DNA from: Puniceicoccaceae bacterium
Lineage (GTDB): Bacteria > Verrucomicrobiota > Verrucomicrobiia > Opitutales > Coraliomargaritaceae
Direction: 5' to 3'
Assembly: GCA_022448605.1 (NCBI GenBank)
Contig: JAKVCM010000017.1
Span: forward strand, 1-54,649
Length of the DNA stretch: 54,649 nucleotides
Made by a program: the position numbers and the translations under genes. The stretch's first letter is position 1, and every line of letters begins with the position of its first letter. The notes beneath the pieces were generated by a model. The model saw only the letters and a program-made list of their open reading frames with translations. It was not told the origin of the DNA and ran no database searches. Positions 19,889 through 29,471 of the stretch are shown here, piece by piece.

Positions 19889-20737
19889 ATGCGCTTTTTA
19901 CTCAGTCTCACTGCTTTTCATTTTCTGGCCTTAATTGCTGTTCACGCAGCCTCCATCGAGGGTCGTGTCCTCAAAGTCTTGTCGGATACACGTTCCTTCG
20001 AACTTGAGTTAACACAATCGGCGGACGCAAAGCTCAAATTAGGTAGCACACACATCTTTCGTGTTGGTTCGGGCGATCTCATGATTGGCTATCAAGGCCG
20101 TAAGATCAAAGCCAACGCAGCTTACTATGGCAAGCAATGGCACTTGGAGCAGATATTCCCCATTGATGGTTTAGGCGCGAAGGCCGCGCGCGATGTTAAT
20201 CATCAGCTCCATCAGGCCACCGCTGCAATGAGCCGTCGTAAATACGTGAAGCTGGGTGAATACATTCCTAACTTCGCTATGATCGATCAGCATGGTGAGT
20301 TCCTTCAAATACGCCAGCTTCAGGGTAGGCCCTTTATGCTCAACTTCATCTTCACCCGTTGCACAGTGCCTACGATGTGTCCTGCCTCAAGCACTCGCAT
20401 GGCGGACATGCAAGACGCTGCCCGCGAAGCGGAGCTCAAAGGCCTCCATTTTGTCAGTATTACCTTTGATCCTGACTTCGATTCGCCCGGTATTCTAAAT
20501 CAGTATGCCGATGGCTACGGCATGGAGTCGGAAAATTTTCATCTACTAACTATGAGTCAAAGTGTGGTCGATGATCTCCTTCGTCAGTTTGGTATTCTGA
20601 CCATGGAAGAGGATGGCACCATTAACCATACGATGGCGACCCTCCTGGTCGATGCTAACGGTCGAGTGGCTTACCGCAAAGAAGGCGCTACCTGGTCGAC
20701 CAAAGATTTTATGGAGGCAGCGACTAAGCTCCTGTAA
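19889..20737 (+). CDS. Sco1/SenC-family thioredoxin-fold protein with C-x5-C site
   Basis: A periplasmic thioredoxin-fold protein of the Sco type, a family that delivers copper to cytochrome oxidase or acts as a thiol-disulfide protein. An upstream GTG at 19841 is possible, but the ATG at 19889 gives a standard signal peptide (M-R-F-L-L-S-L-T-A-F-H-F-L-A-L...A-V-H-A), so I prefer it (282 residues). The domain after about residue 120 has F-I-F-T-R-C-T-V-P-T-M-C-P, then F-V-S-I-T-F-D-P-D-F-D and a late I-N-H-T histidine. The cysteines are five residues apart, not three as in classical Sco. It is followed 54 bp later by a His-motif membrane protein, suggesting a copper operon. Confidence 0.82.
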   Translation: MRFLLSLTAFHFLALIAVHAASIEGRVLKVLSDTRSFELELTQSADAKLKLGSTHIFRVGSGDLMIGYQGRKIKANAAYYGKQWHLEQIFPIDGLGAKAARDVNHQLHQATAAMSRRKYVKLGEYIPNFAMIDQHGEFLQIRQLQGRPFMLNFIFTRCTVPTMCPASSTRMADMQDAAREAELKGLHFVSITFDPDFDSPGILNQYADGYGMESENFHLLTMSQSVVDDLLRQFGILTMEEDGTINHTMATLLVDANGRVAYRKEGATWSTKDFMEAATKLL

Positions 20738-20791
20738 AAATGATTCCAGCTTGCGAAAGAGTATCACACTGACACATTTAGGAAATAGTAT

Positions 20792-21739
20792 ATGGCAGTT
20801 TTTCCCTCTAAATCTTCACCCATGGCTACTTGGTTTTCGATAGCCACACTAAGCGTAATCTTTGTAGGTGCTTATTTCTTCTTGCGTGCGCTACCGGATG
20901 TGGAGTGTGGCTTATTACACTACATCGAAATTGTGAATGCGAATGGGGAGATTGAGTTCTGCGCGACGAATCATGCAGGCTTTTTAGATCTTTCACGACT
21001 GGAGTATCCTATCAAAGCGAGGTTGAGCTGTGAAAATACGATCGCTCAACGCGAGCCTTTGCGAGTGCGACTGGATTTAAAGACTGCTGGCGGTATGTCG
21101 ATCGCGCCGCACGAGTTGGCAGTAACGCATACGGAGAAAATGCACGTCATGGTGATCGATCCCTCGCTTGAGGACTACTGTCATGTTCACCCCAAAGCAG
21201 AGGGGCTAGACGGTCAGTATTTTTTCGATTTTACGCCAGCGATGGCTGGAACCTACAAAGTTTTTACCGAGATCGTGCCTCTTCGTAGTCGGCGACAAGC
21301 GATCGCGCTCTCTGAGCTTGAAGTACCAGGACAATCGAATGCGCCTAAATTCAAGCGCTCCATGGTTAGCTTGGTCGACGGCGTTCGTTTTGAATTACTC
21401 AAGGTGCCTGATATCCTTAACACGGGGCGTGACTATCGTCTCCAACTTCTAATTACCGATCTTGTAGGCAATGCGATCGCTCTCGAGACAGTGATGGGTG
21501 CAAAGGGGCACATGGTTGCCTTTGACTCGGCCGGTACTGGGTTTGCCCACATGCATCCAGTCGGGAGTGTGGCCTCAATTCGCACGGCGGGCCTTGGAGG
21601 TGGCGGCGCTTTTGATTCTAGCGACACGGATCTAAGCTTCATGTTTAACGTGCCCAACCCAGGTTGGTATCGTCTTTTCGCTCAGATTCAGGTCAAAGGT
21701 GAAGCTGTATTTGGGCGATTTGATCTTAAAGTAGAATAA
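20792..21739 (+). CDS. Membrane-anchored protein with two HxHP motifs, putative copper-binding
   Basis: A 315-residue protein without a family name I can give. One N-terminal helix (about 12-33) anchors an otherwise exported protein. Two similar modules follow. The first has E-K-M-H-V-M-V-I-D then Y-C-H-V-H-P near residue 130; the second has K-G-H-M-V-A-F-D then F-A-H-M-H-P near residue 250. Paired His/Met residues on beta strands resemble periplasmic copper sites. It lies between a Sco-like gene and a small membrane protein gene (54-bp and 4-bp gaps), which supports a metal role. Copper binding is an inference; no assay or named homologue backs it here. Confidence 0.6.
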   Translation: MAVFPSKSSPMATWFSIATLSVIFVGAYFFLRALPDVECGLLHYIEIVNANGEIEFCATNHAGFLDLSRLEYPIKARLSCENTIAQREPLRVRLDLKTAGGMSIAPHELAVTHTEKMHVMVIDPSLEDYCHVHPKAEGLDGQYFFDFTPAMAGTYKVFTEIVPLRSRRQAIALSELEVPGQSNAPKFKRSMVSLVDGVRFELLKVPDILNTGRDYRLQLLITDLVGNAIALETVMGAKGHMVAFDSAGTGFAHMHPVGSVASIRTAGLGGGGAFDSSDTDLSFMFNVPNPGWYRLFAQIQVKGEAVFGRFDLKVE

Positions 21740-21743
21740 AGTT

Positions 21744-22268
21744 ATGGAAGATTTTGAAAGCTTTAAAGTCTCACGCATGAAGATGGATCCTAGCTCGCGT
21801 CAAATGACGGATCACCAATGGAAACAATCTTACGCTGCTAACCTAAGTGCGCGTGAGCGGGTAGGTGCTGGTTCAGGCTCGGACGGTAAAGTAAATAAAC
21901 GCCAAAAATCAAAGTCGACGAATTCGTCCGATCTTAAAAGTTTGCTGAGGGCTTCACAGCAGCTTGGCGCAGTTTCCGATTTGAGTAATTTGCGCCGATT
22001 TGTGCGTCAGCAATCTGCCTATTCCGATCTTCGTCTAATTGTCGACATCTTAGCATGGGTCTCGATTGCAGTTTTCATACTGATTGCAGTGTTCTCGATG
22101 TTTTTTTACACCTCCGCTGCTGGCGCAATTATATCTCTACTTTGGGCGGGGATACAAATTATCGGAGTAGTGGTCGCTCGCCTACTTATGCATGTGTTGG
22201 TTGATATTCCTGACATAGCTCTTCATCAATCATTGCAAAAATCTACCGCACAGCCTGTCGCAAGTTAA
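21744..22268 (+). CDS. Two-helix membrane protein, function unknown
   Basis: A 174-residue protein I do not recognise. The first ~95 residues are hydrophilic and basic (K-R-Q-K-S-K-S-T-N-S-S-D region) and look like a cytoplasmic or disordered head. Two hydrophobic helices follow (about 100-124 and 128-150), then a short tail. The start codon is 4 bp after the preceding stop, so it is almost certainly translated with the HxHP protein. That context suggests a part in the same copper or respiratory function, but nothing in the sequence proves it. Confidence 0.55.
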   Translation: MEDFESFKVSRMKMDPSSRQMTDHQWKQSYAANLSARERVGAGSGSDGKVNKRQKSKSTNSSDLKSLLRASQQLGAVSDLSNLRRFVRQQSAYSDLRLIVDILAWVSIAVFILIAVFSMFFYTSAAGAIISLLWAGIQIIGVVVARLLMHVLVDIPDIALHQSLQKSTAQPVAS

Positions 22269-22327
22269 AGTCAGAGTTGTTGTTTTTATTTTTATAGCTG
22301 CCGATCGGACTTACCTCTCTTCACCCA

Positions 22328-23173
22328 TCAAGAGTATCCGATAAGCTCAATTTTTAGCTTAGCGGCTCTTTTCAGTAGATTCATTTTATCAAGCATGATC
22401 ACACGGTCGACTTCGAGTGCGGCGGTGTGGATGCCTGACTCCAGCATCACTTCGAGGGTGCGCTCGCCAAAGACTGGCACATCGAAGCGGTAGTTCTGCT
22501 TGCGCTTGACGGTCTTGACAAAAATGAGACCGTCAGTCTTGAAGTTGCCCGCGCGTTTGAGCATAGAGTCGGTGCCCTCGTAGGCTTCGACGGCAAGAAC
22601 GGTACCTTTACAAACAACTGCTCCTTGGCCGATGTCGAGTTCGGCGATGCCTTTGGCGATTTTAATCCCGTGTTCGATGAACTCTTTAGATACTTTGATC
22701 TTACCTGGAGTCATCAGGCTTTCACTTGCAAGTTGATCATCAAGTAAGCTTCGAGCATCGAGCATTTCGACGCCAGAGGCTTCGATTTCTGCGGCGATAG
22801 CTCCAAAAATGGTTTCAGCATTTTTTATTTTTAGGTTGTTGAGAATGGCTAGTGTTTTTAAGTCAGGTTGAAGACCGTTAAAGAGTCGCTTTGGGGTAAT
22901 CTGTCCTGCCATCACGGCGTATTTGCAACCAAGATAACTGAGCGACTTAAGTAACTTACCCAATTGACCGACTTTAAGTTGTAGATGGTCGCTGTCGGGT
23001 GTCGAATTAATGAGGTTCTGTTCTGTTTCCCCAAGGAAGGAAATAAGCCGAAGTGGGATGCCCGCTGCACGTATACGCTCGGCCATTAATATTGGGTAGA
23101 GGCCTTTGCCCGCGATTAGACCTATGGGTTGGGAATCAAAGTTGTCGGGCAGAAATTTGGATGCGGGGTGCAT
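22328..23173 (-). CDS. lpxI: UDP-2,3-diacylglucosamine diphosphatase LpxI
   Basis: Hydrolyses UDP-2,3-diacylglucosamine to lipid X in lipid A synthesis, at the inner membrane surface. LpxI replaces LpxH in many bacteria outside the beta/gamma Proteobacteria. The 281 residues show the family opening I-G-L-I-A-G-K-G-L-Y-P, then V-G-Q-L-G-K-L-L-K-S-L, A-V-M-A-G-Q-I-T-P-K-R-L-F and the C-terminal A-V-E-A-Y-E-G-T-D-S-M-L block. Its presence implies a lipid A-containing outer membrane. It is transcribed alone; no other lpx gene is in the window. Confidence 0.92.
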   Translation of the reverse strand: MHPASKFLPDNFDSQPIGLIAGKGLYPILMAERIRAAGIPLRLISFLGETEQNLINSTPDSDHLQLKVGQLGKLLKSLSYLGCKYAVMAGQITPKRLFNGLQPDLKTLAILNNLKIKNAETIFGAIAAEIEASGVEMLDARSLLDDQLASESLMTPGKIKVSKEFIEHGIKIAKGIAELDIGQGAVVCKGTVLAVEAYEGTDSMLKRAGNFKTDGLIFVKTVKRKQNYRFDVPVFGERTLEVMLESGIHTAALEVDRVIMLDKMNLLKRAAKLKIELIGYS

Positions 23174-23346
23174 ATTATCAGTGCGTCGGGAGTGGTAGCT
23201 GGTGTTGGGTCATGCTTTGGAAATCGCAGTGGATACAAGGAGCGCTTTCTAGTAGCGAAATTGCTTATTACAATTGCTCGTAACTGATTTTATTTCCGCA
23301 GCGTCACAAGCTTCGCGATTGTATGATGACACTTTTTACAAAAAAA

Positions 23347-24426
23347 TTATTTTTTGAACAGGTAAGGACGAAATTCAGGTTGTTGAAAATATTCTGGTCT
23401 GGCAATGAGAACCGGTTCAGGTGGTAGCTTGGATGATTCATTCGCCCGAAAAGTTACGCGCTTACTGGCGTGTTGGGCGGCTTGGCAGAAATGGGCTTGT
23501 TCTGCCTCGAGCGTCTCTACAGAGGTGTTCTCAGCCACTTGTAAACGTTCCATGCTTTGTTCACTAATACGGATGCCCTTTGGCGCCGAGACGAACTCGC
23601 GAGATTGATTGTTCGGATAGTAATAAGTTAAACTACCCTTGGATGTTGAGACGAACTCGCGAGATTGACTGTTCGGGTAGTAATAAATTAAATTACCTTC
23701 ATACGCTGTGATGTGCAGGCCGGTTGTATTCAGTCTGATCAGGCAGCATCCTTTGTGTAGGCGTAGTTCACCTTTCGGTAATTGGATACGTAGTTCAGAA
23801 AGCGGAGAAAGCTGGTTGCTGGCGATAGCAATTTGACCCTCTATCATGCGTAGTTTTAGATTCGATACAGATGGTTCGAGATCGCGGGCTTGATCTTCTT
23901 TGTCGAAAGGACGCTGAGTGTAATCAGTGCATTGCACGACGCTTTCTTCGCTCATAGCGAGAGCGACGCCATTTGAAAAAGTTAGGAAAATGTAAGCATC
24001 CTTTCTCGTAGATAGAGTAAGTCCTGAGGGTAGTAGGATCTCATGTGAAGCAGTAGAAACACGCTCGCCAGATGCGTTTTTCGCATGGGCAGAGCCGCTA
24101 CGACTTGTGATTATGGCACTCCCTTTGATCATTGTTTGGGCTTTGAGTGGGCTGAATACAAACAATACGGTCAGTATGAGTAGCGCACTACGCAGGTAAT
24201 TTACTTTTGCAGGTCTTTGAGCATGAGTCGAAATACGGTTGTAATTACAAGTGAAGTTACTCCGGTCACAAATTTTTGTTGCGACACGAAAGCAGTTTAC
24301 GATTTTACCACCGCAACATGAGCACGTCCCTATATGAAGGAGGTATAACAAGCTGGATCCCTCTTGACTATTCAGACTGTGCTTAGACGCGCGGCTGCTT
24401 GTGAATATATTTGATTTGATACTCAT
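23347..24426 (-). CDS. FecR-domain protein with internal 20-residue duplication
   Basis: A 359-residue protein with a probable single membrane crossing or late signal segment (about 77-96), then a FecR-like beta domain (about 98-170: I-L-L-P-S-G-L-T-L-S-T ... T-F-S-N-G-V-A-L-A). FecR domains occur in anti-sigma sensors and in surface or assembly proteins; no sigma factor is adjacent. The ATG at 24426 is one base past the leuS stop, suggesting coupling, but it leaves an odd 76-residue cytoplasmic head rich in cysteine (C-S-C-C-G-G near residue 35). I found no better ATG or GTG start downstream. A 60-bp tandem duplication repeats Y-Y-Y-P-N-(S/N)-Q-S-R-E-F-V-S. Confidence 0.55.
   Translation of the reverse strand: MSIKSNIFTSSRASKHSLNSQEGSSLLYLLHIGTCSCCGGKIVNCFRVATKICDRSNFTCNYNRISTHAQRPAKVNYLRSALLILTVLFVFSPLKAQTMIKGSAIITSRSGSAHAKNASGERVSTASHEILLPSGLTLSTRKDAYIFLTFSNGVALAMSEESVVQCTDYTQRPFDKEDQARDLEPSVSNLKLRMIEGQIAIASNQLSPLSELRIQLPKGELRLHKGCCLIRLNTTGLHITAYEGNLIYYYPNSQSREFVSTSKGSLTYYYPNNQSREFVSAPKGIRISEQSMERLQVAENTSVETLEAEQAHFCQAAQHASKRVTFRANESSKLPPEPVLIARPEYFQQPEFRPYLFKK
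23581..23700. repeat. 60-bp tandem duplication inside the FecR-domain gene
   Basis: Two head-to-tail 60-bp copies (23581-23640 and 23641-23700) that differ at a modest number of positions. The length is a multiple of three, so the reading frame is kept and 20 residues are repeated. Confidence 0.9.
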
Positions 24427-24427
24427 T

Positions 24428-26989
24428 TTACACCGCTACGATATTAACAATTTTACCCGGCACATAGATCTCCTTTTTGATCTCCTTACCCTCTATGAAG
24501 CTCTGTACGCGCTCGTTTGATTTCGCGGCGGTAAGGGCAGCGTCTTTAGAAACATCGGCAGGCATCTGAGCGTCACCCCGATATTTACCGTTGACTTGGA
24601 AAATGATCTTCACGCTATTGACGGTAAGTTGGCGTAAGTCGTATTCCGGCCAGCCAGCTTCGACAATACTGCTAGTGTGGCCTAGACTCTGCCAAAGCTC
24701 CTCGCTTATGTGTGGAGCTAGTGGCGCGACTAGCTTGACTAAAGTTTCAACCGAATGCTTGGCGACTGACTCGCCTTGAGAGAGTTCTTTTACGCAAATC
24801 ATCATTTGCGCGATCGCAGTGTTAAATCCGAGTGCCTCATAGTCTTCCGTGACTTTCTTGATCGTCTGATTCAAAACACGGAGTTTTTTGTCGTCTTCGG
24901 TCTCAGCGGACATACGCGATTCATCGGTGGCGAGGCTCCAGACTCGGCGAAGGAAACGGGCTATGCCCTCAATACCTTTGGTGTTCCAAGGCTTCATTGC
25001 TTCAAGTGGCCCTAAGAACATAAGGTAAAGACGTAGCGCATCGGCACCATAGCTCTTGATGATAGTCTCTGGGTTGACCACGTTTCCCCGGCTTTTGGAC
25101 ATTTTCTCGCCGTCTTCACCCAAGATTATTCCTTGGTGAAAAAGCTTTTTAAATGGCTCGGGATCACTGACTACGCCTATGTCGTAAAGAATATGGTGCC
25201 AGAAACGTGCGTAGAGCAGGTGGAGCACTGCGTGTTCTGCGCCGCCGATGTAGAGATCGGGTGTACCCCAATACTTTTCCTTTTCGGAATCAATTAGCGA
25301 TTCGGTGTTCTTCGGATCTATATAGCGCAAATAATACCAACAGGAGCCCGCCCATTGCGGCATTGTATTTGTTTCGCGGATGCCTGGTAACCAGCCTTCT
25401 CTAGCTTCCGCAGAGCTTGCGCCTGTCTTGGGATCGATAAAGACTTTAAGCCAATCACTCGCCTTGGAGAGAGGGCTTTGGCCGTCGGGTGAGGGTTTGT
25501 AGCTCTCGACTGCAGGGAGTTCAAGCGGTAGTTCAGTTTCTGGCAGTGTGATGGCGTAGAGTAGCTCCCCGTCTACTTCATAGGTGACGGGGCGCTTGAC
25601 GGATTTCAGTGAGTCGTCGACCTGAGCATAGTCGCTTTCCTTGAGCCAGATGACAGGGAAGGGCTCGCCCCAATAGCGTTGGCGTGAAAATAGCCAGTCT
25701 CGTAGTTTGAAATTGACGCTGGCTTTTCCACGCTTGTCAGCAGCGAGTTGCTTTATGATAGCGTTTTTTGCAGACTCGGAGTCCTTATGACTTTGCTCGC
25801 CGGAGTTGATTAGTTTGCCAGCGCCTGTGTAGGCTTGAGTGAGCTTACCTTTCGCATCTTTTTCAGCCGAACCGCCATCGTCGATAACTTGGATTATTTC
25901 GAGGCTAAATTCTCTAGCAAATTCAAAGTCGCGCACGTCATGCGCAGGAACGGCCATGATCGCGCCTGTGCCATAGGTCATTAGCACATAGTCCGCCACC
26001 CAAACAGGGATTTCTTTACCGTTGACTGGGTTAATTGCAGAGGCGCCAGTCCATACACCAGTCTTTTCTTTGGCTAGTTCGGCGCGCTCAAGGTCGGACT
26101 TGCTCTTGGCTTTTTCCACGTATGTGGCGACTTTGCTTTGCTGATCGGTGGAAGTTATGGTAGCGACCAGTGGGTGCTCTGGTGCAATCACCATGTAGGT
26201 AGCGCCGTAGAGCGTGTCAGGGCGAGTGGTGAAGGCAGTAAGCTGAGCGTCATGCCCAGACAGGTCAAAGGTGATCTCGGCACCTACGGAGCGACCAATC
26301 CAGTTTTCCTGCAGGCGTTTGGTCGAGTCTGGCCAGTCGAGATCCTTGAGTCCGTCGATGAGGCGTTCCGCGTACTCAGTGATACGGAGCACCCATTGAC
26401 GTATTGGGCGTCGCTCGACGGGAAAGCTACCACGCTCGGAGCGGGGACCTTCGGGGGTATCGAGCACTTCTTCGTTGGCAAGGACGGTGCCGAGGTCGGG
26501 ACAAAACCAGACGGGTTTCTCATCCACATAAGCGAGGCCCTTTTTGAAAAGTTGGATAAAGATCCACTGCGTCCACTTAATGTAGCCGGGATCGGTGGTG
26601 TTGATTTCGCGGTTCCAGTCATAAGCGAATCCAAGCTGGGTTAGCTGCTTGGTAAAGGTGGCAACGTTCTGCTTTGTGGTGATGGCGGGGTGAGTACCCG
26701 TTTTGATCGCGTATTGCTCGGTCGGTAGACCAAAGGCGTCCCAACCCATTGGATGGAGCACGTTGAAGCCTTGCGCCTTTTTAAAGCGCTTGAGCGCATC
26801 GCTAGCGGTGTAACCCTCTGGGTGCCCGATATGCAAACCCGCACCCGAAGGGTAGGGAAACATGTCAAGCACGTAGAAAGTTGGTTTATCTTCGAAGTCT
26901 TTGGCTTCGTAGGTGTGATTGTTGGCCCAGATTGCCTGCCATTTGGGCTCGATACTGGAAAAGTTGTATTCTTGGGTCGTATTAGCCAT
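24428..26989 (-). CDS. leuS: Leucyl-tRNA synthetase
   Basis: Charges tRNA-Leu with leucine. It is a class I synthetase of 853 residues, the normal bacterial length. The HIGH motif is [10 protein letters not shown] near residue 55; the CP1 editing domain carries [11 protein letters not shown]; the KMSKS loop is at residues 629-633 in [11 protein letters not shown]. The C-terminal anticodon and leucine-specific domains follow. The FecR-domain gene starts one base after its stop and probably shares the transcript. On the other side it is divergent from a secreted protein gene. Confidence 0.97.
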   Translation of the reverse strand: MANTTQEYNFSSIEPKWQAIWANNHTYEAKDFEDKPTFYVLDMFPYPSGAGLHIGHPEGYTASDALKRFKKAQGFNVLHPMGWDAFGLPTEQYAIKTGTHPAITTKQNVATFTKQLTQLGFAYDWNREINTTDPGYIKWTQWIFIQLFKKGLAYVDEKPVWFCPDLGTVLANEEVLDTPEGPRSERGSFPVERRPIRQWVLRITEYAERLIDGLKDLDWPDSTKRLQENWIGRSVGAEITFDLSGHDAQLTAFTTRPDTLYGATYMVIAPEHPLVATITSTDQQSKVATYVEKAKSKSDLERAELAKEKTGVWTGASAINPVNGKEIPVWVADYVLMTYGTGAIMAVPAHDVRDFEFAREFSLEIIQVIDDGGSAEKDAKGKLTQAYTGAGKLINSGEQSHKDSESAKNAIIKQLAADKRGKASVNFKLRDWLFSRQRYWGEPFPVIWLKESDYAQVDDSLKSVKRPVTYEVDGELLYAITLPETELPLELPAVESYKPSPDGQSPLSKASDWLKVFIDPKTGASSAEAREGWLPGIRETNTMPQWAGSCWYYLRYIDPKNTESLIDSEKEKYWGTPDLYIGGAEHAVLHLLYARFWHHILYDIGVVSDPEPFKKLFHQGIILGEDGEKMSKSRGNVVNPETIIKSYGADALRLYLMFLGPLEAMKPWNTKGIEGIARFLRRVWSLATDESRMSAETEDDKKLRVLNQTIKKVTEDYEALGFNTAIAQMMICVKELSQGESVAKHSVETLVKLVAPLAPHISEELWQSLGHTSSIVEAGWPEYDLRQLTVNSVKIIFQVNGKYRGDAQMPADVSKDAALTAAKSNERVQSFIEGKEIKKEIYVPGKIVNIVAV

Positions 26990-27113
26990 TTCGAGAAAAC
27001 GGCGGATTTAGAAGCCTGCTTGTGCGTCCGTCAATGTCTGAAGGTTGATTTGCCAGAGTCAGCTTCATTCTTGATTTATACTTCTGAACAAATAACGTCT
27101 TAAATTTACATCA

Positions 27114-27662
27114 ATGAAAGTAAGGTTATCTTTAGTAGTTTGTTGTTTGTTAGCTGAATTAATGGTGATTTCATTACTGGAAGCTAATCCACGTACAGTC
27201 GGTTTTGCGGGTAAGCGAGCTACTCCAGTTGAAGGACAACGCGTTGAGAAAAAACTCTGGGCCCAGTCACAGACTAATTTCTTAATTAACAAGACCTTTC
27301 CCGTTGAGCAATGGGATAAGCATTTCTCATCGCTCGGAAGCAAGCGTGCGCCGATCTCTTTAACTGAGAGTAAAGATAAGCAGCTATTTGAAACGAAGAT
27401 GCTCAAGCAAAAGATGGTCCGTTTTGAAATGTCGCAATTGAATGAGCAGCTGAGTGATCTTCATAAAAAGGCGGGTATAGAAATGGATGATAAGGCACGT
27501 CTAATAGCGGATCAAAAGTTTTACTATATGATGTTACGAGATTCGAAAAAGTATAGTGAAATGGCAGACGAAGTTTCGCTGCGCAAATTGAATCGCTACC
27601 AGTTCCGCCGAAATCGTTCGGACAGTGACATCCCAATTAAAAAGGCTGGCTCCAGTCGTTAA
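27114..27662 (+). CDS. Secreted coiled-coil protein, function unknown
   Basis: A 182-residue protein I do not recognise. It starts with a signal peptide (V-R-L-S-L-V-V-C-C-L-L-A-E-L...), with probable cleavage near residue 25. The mature part is charged and mostly helical; residues about 100-145 (M-L-K-Q-K-M-V-R-F-E-M-S-Q-L-N-E-Q-L) look like a coiled coil. The C-terminus is strongly basic. An imperfect terminator hairpin overlaps the stop codon, so the gene is probably expressed alone. A periplasmic structural or envelope role is possible but not shown. Confidence 0.55.
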   Translation: MKVRLSLVVCCLLAELMVISLLEANPRTVGFAGKRATPVEGQRVEKKLWAQSQTNFLINKTFPVEQWDKHFSSLGSKRAPISLTESKDKQLFETKMLKQKMVRFEMSQLNEQLSDLHKKAGIEMDDKARLIADQKFYYMMLRDSKKYSEMADEVSLRKLNRYQFRRNRSDSDIPIKKAGSSR

Positions 27663-27699
27663 AAAGAGCTGGTGAAGTTCTGTAAGGCACCGCTCTTTT
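27662..27699 (+). terminator. Probable intrinsic terminator after the coiled-coil gene
   Basis: Stem of 12 pairs with one bulged T (A-A-A-A-G-A-G-C and G-G-T-G on the left, C-A-C-C and G-C-T-C-T-T-T-T on the right). The right arm ends in four T, followed by A-C-T. It begins at the last base of the stop codon. Confidence 0.6.
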
Positions 27700-27831
27700 A
27701 CTAAGTTAATTCACACCTTACTTATGGCTTAGAGTATTTTCTTTTACCAGCTCTCAATCGAGTCTGCCTGAAGAGAAGCTGTGGCAAATGGTGCTTGCCT
27801 TGATGCATAGCTAGGATTTTTTCTGAAGACT

Positions 27832-29454
27832 ATGAATATGACGACTGCCGTTTACTATCTATTTATTGCCCTCGGCCTCTTTGCGACTAACCTTATATTT
27901 GCGGCAGGCGGCGGTGGGGCATCATATGGCGGTGATCTTGTTTTCCCGATTTCAGAAACAGCTTATTCTGAAATGGAAGCGCATCATGCCGAGGAGTTGG
28001 GGCATGAACTTGGCCTGATTGAGCAGTTGAAAATTCGCGCTGCGGCGGATCCTTTCAATGTCGTTGCGACGATAATTTTCTTTTTCGCCGTAGTGCATAC
28101 CTTTTTGGCGAGCAGCTTTAACAAGATGGCGCATAAGTTCGAGCTTGAGCACCGTGCGGATGCGAGTTCGCACAATAGGATTTATGTGGAGGGGCGGCAA
28201 CCTGTAAGCTTCAAGGCTACACTTTTTCACTTTCTCGGTGAGGTGGAGGCTATCTTTGGCATATGGCTGATTCCGCTAATTATTTCGCTCGTGCTTATGG
28301 TGCCTGATGGCCTCAGCACGGCAGCCTTCTACGTAGACACGCGAAACTATACGGAGCCAGTCTTCGTTGTCATCATTATGGCGATTGCATCGAGTCGCCC
28401 AGTGATCCAATTCGCTGAATCCGCGATGCGGAGCGTGGCTTCGATAGGTAAGGAAAGCCCCGCCGCCTGGTGGCTCTCGATCTTGATCGTCGCTCCAGTG
28501 CTAGGATCCTTTATTACTGAGCCAGCTGCCATGACGATTGCAGCGCTACTGCTTGGGCAACAATTCTACCTACACGATCCTACGCCGACGTTTAAGTACG
28601 CTACCCTTGGGCTTCTTTTTGTGAATATCTCGGTTGGTGGCACGCTGACACACTTTGCGGCACCGCCTGTGCTGATGGTGGCTGATGCTTGGCATTGGGA
28701 TCTGCCCTACATGTTCACGCACTTCGGTTGGCGTGCCGTACTTGGTGTCGTCATAGCGACAGTGATCTACTATTTTGTCTTTCGTAAAAACTTTGCCTCG
28801 CTCAAGGCGCGTGCTCAAGAGTTGCAAGCGTCAAAGGCTGCTGAGCCAGAGCCTGAACCTGCACCATTTTGGGTGGTTCTCGTGCACCTGGGTTTTGTTG
28901 CTTGGACAGTATTTACACTTCATCATCCCGCCTTTTTTATCGGTGGTTTTCTTTTCTTCCTCGCCTTTACGATGGCGACGCACCACCATCAGTACGATAT
29001 TCAACTGAAGTCACCGCTACTGGTTGGCTTTTTCCTCGCGGGACTCGTCACGCATGGCGGTTTGCAAGGTTGGTGGATTTCACCCGTTCTCAGCTCGCTA
29101 GCGGAACTGCCGTTGTTCATCGGGGCGACTGTTTTGACTGCGTTCAATGATAACGCCGCGATTACATTCCTAGCCTCGCAAGTGCCCGCCTTTAGTCCTG
29201 ATATTCTTGTGGCCGAGCAGTGGGTCTCCAAGACCGGTGCCGCCCTTGCCGATGCCCGCGGTTTGGAATACGCCGTCGTAGCGGGAGCCGTTACCGGTGG
29301 TGGCCTTACGGTGATAGCCAACGCGCCTAACCCCGCTGGCCAAAGTATTCTCAATAAGCATTTCAAAAATGGCATCTCGCCTATCGGCCTTCTCCTTGGT
29401 GCGCTCCTCCCAACTCTAATCATGGCAGTTATGTTCATGGTTTTGCCTCACTAG
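27832..29454 (+). CDS. Putative Na+/H+ antiporter (PF07399 type)
   Basis: A 540-residue polytopic membrane protein. After a signal-like first segment and a His/Glu-rich periplasmic stretch (E-A-H-H-A-E-E-L-G-H-E-L-G), about twelve helices follow. It resembles the putative Na+/H+ antiporter family seen in Chlamydiae and other PVC bacteria. Visible conserved pieces include F-I-T-E-P-A-A-M-T, F-A-A-P-P-V-L-M-V, and A-F-N-D-N-A-A-I-T-F-L-A, where buried acidic residues could carry ions. Transport specificity is inferred from family only. A disrupted small gene follows after 17 bp. Confidence 0.75.
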   Translation: MNMTTAVYYLFIALGLFATNLIFAAGGGGASYGGDLVFPISETAYSEMEAHHAEELGHELGLIEQLKIRAAADPFNVVATIIFFFAVVHTFLASSFNKMAHKFELEHRADASSHNRIYVEGRQPVSFKATLFHFLGEVEAIFGIWLIPLIISLVLMVPDGLSTAAFYVDTRNYTEPVFVVIIMAIASSRPVIQFAESAMRSVASIGKESPAAWWLSILIVAPVLGSFITEPAAMTIAALLLGQQFYLHDPTPTFKYATLGLLFVNISVGGTLTHFAAPPVLMVADAWHWDLPYMFTHFGWRAVLGVVIATVIYYFVFRKNFASLKARAQELQASKAAEPEPEPAPFWVVLVHLGFVAWTVFTLHHPAFFIGGFLFFLAFTMATHHHQYDIQLKSPLLVGFFLAGLVTHGGLQGWWISPVLSSLAELPLFIGATVLTAFNDNAAITFLASQVPAFSPDILVAEQWVSKTGAALADARGLEYAVVAGAVTGGGLTVIANAPNPAGQSILNKHFKNGISPIGLLLGALLPTLIMAVMFMVLPH

Positions 29455-29471
29455 GCTGATAGATAAGAGGG

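Noticed and set aside
29001..29438. Antisense frame opposite the antiporter gene
   Set aside because: Overlaps conserved membrane-protein coding sequence and shows no recognisable features.
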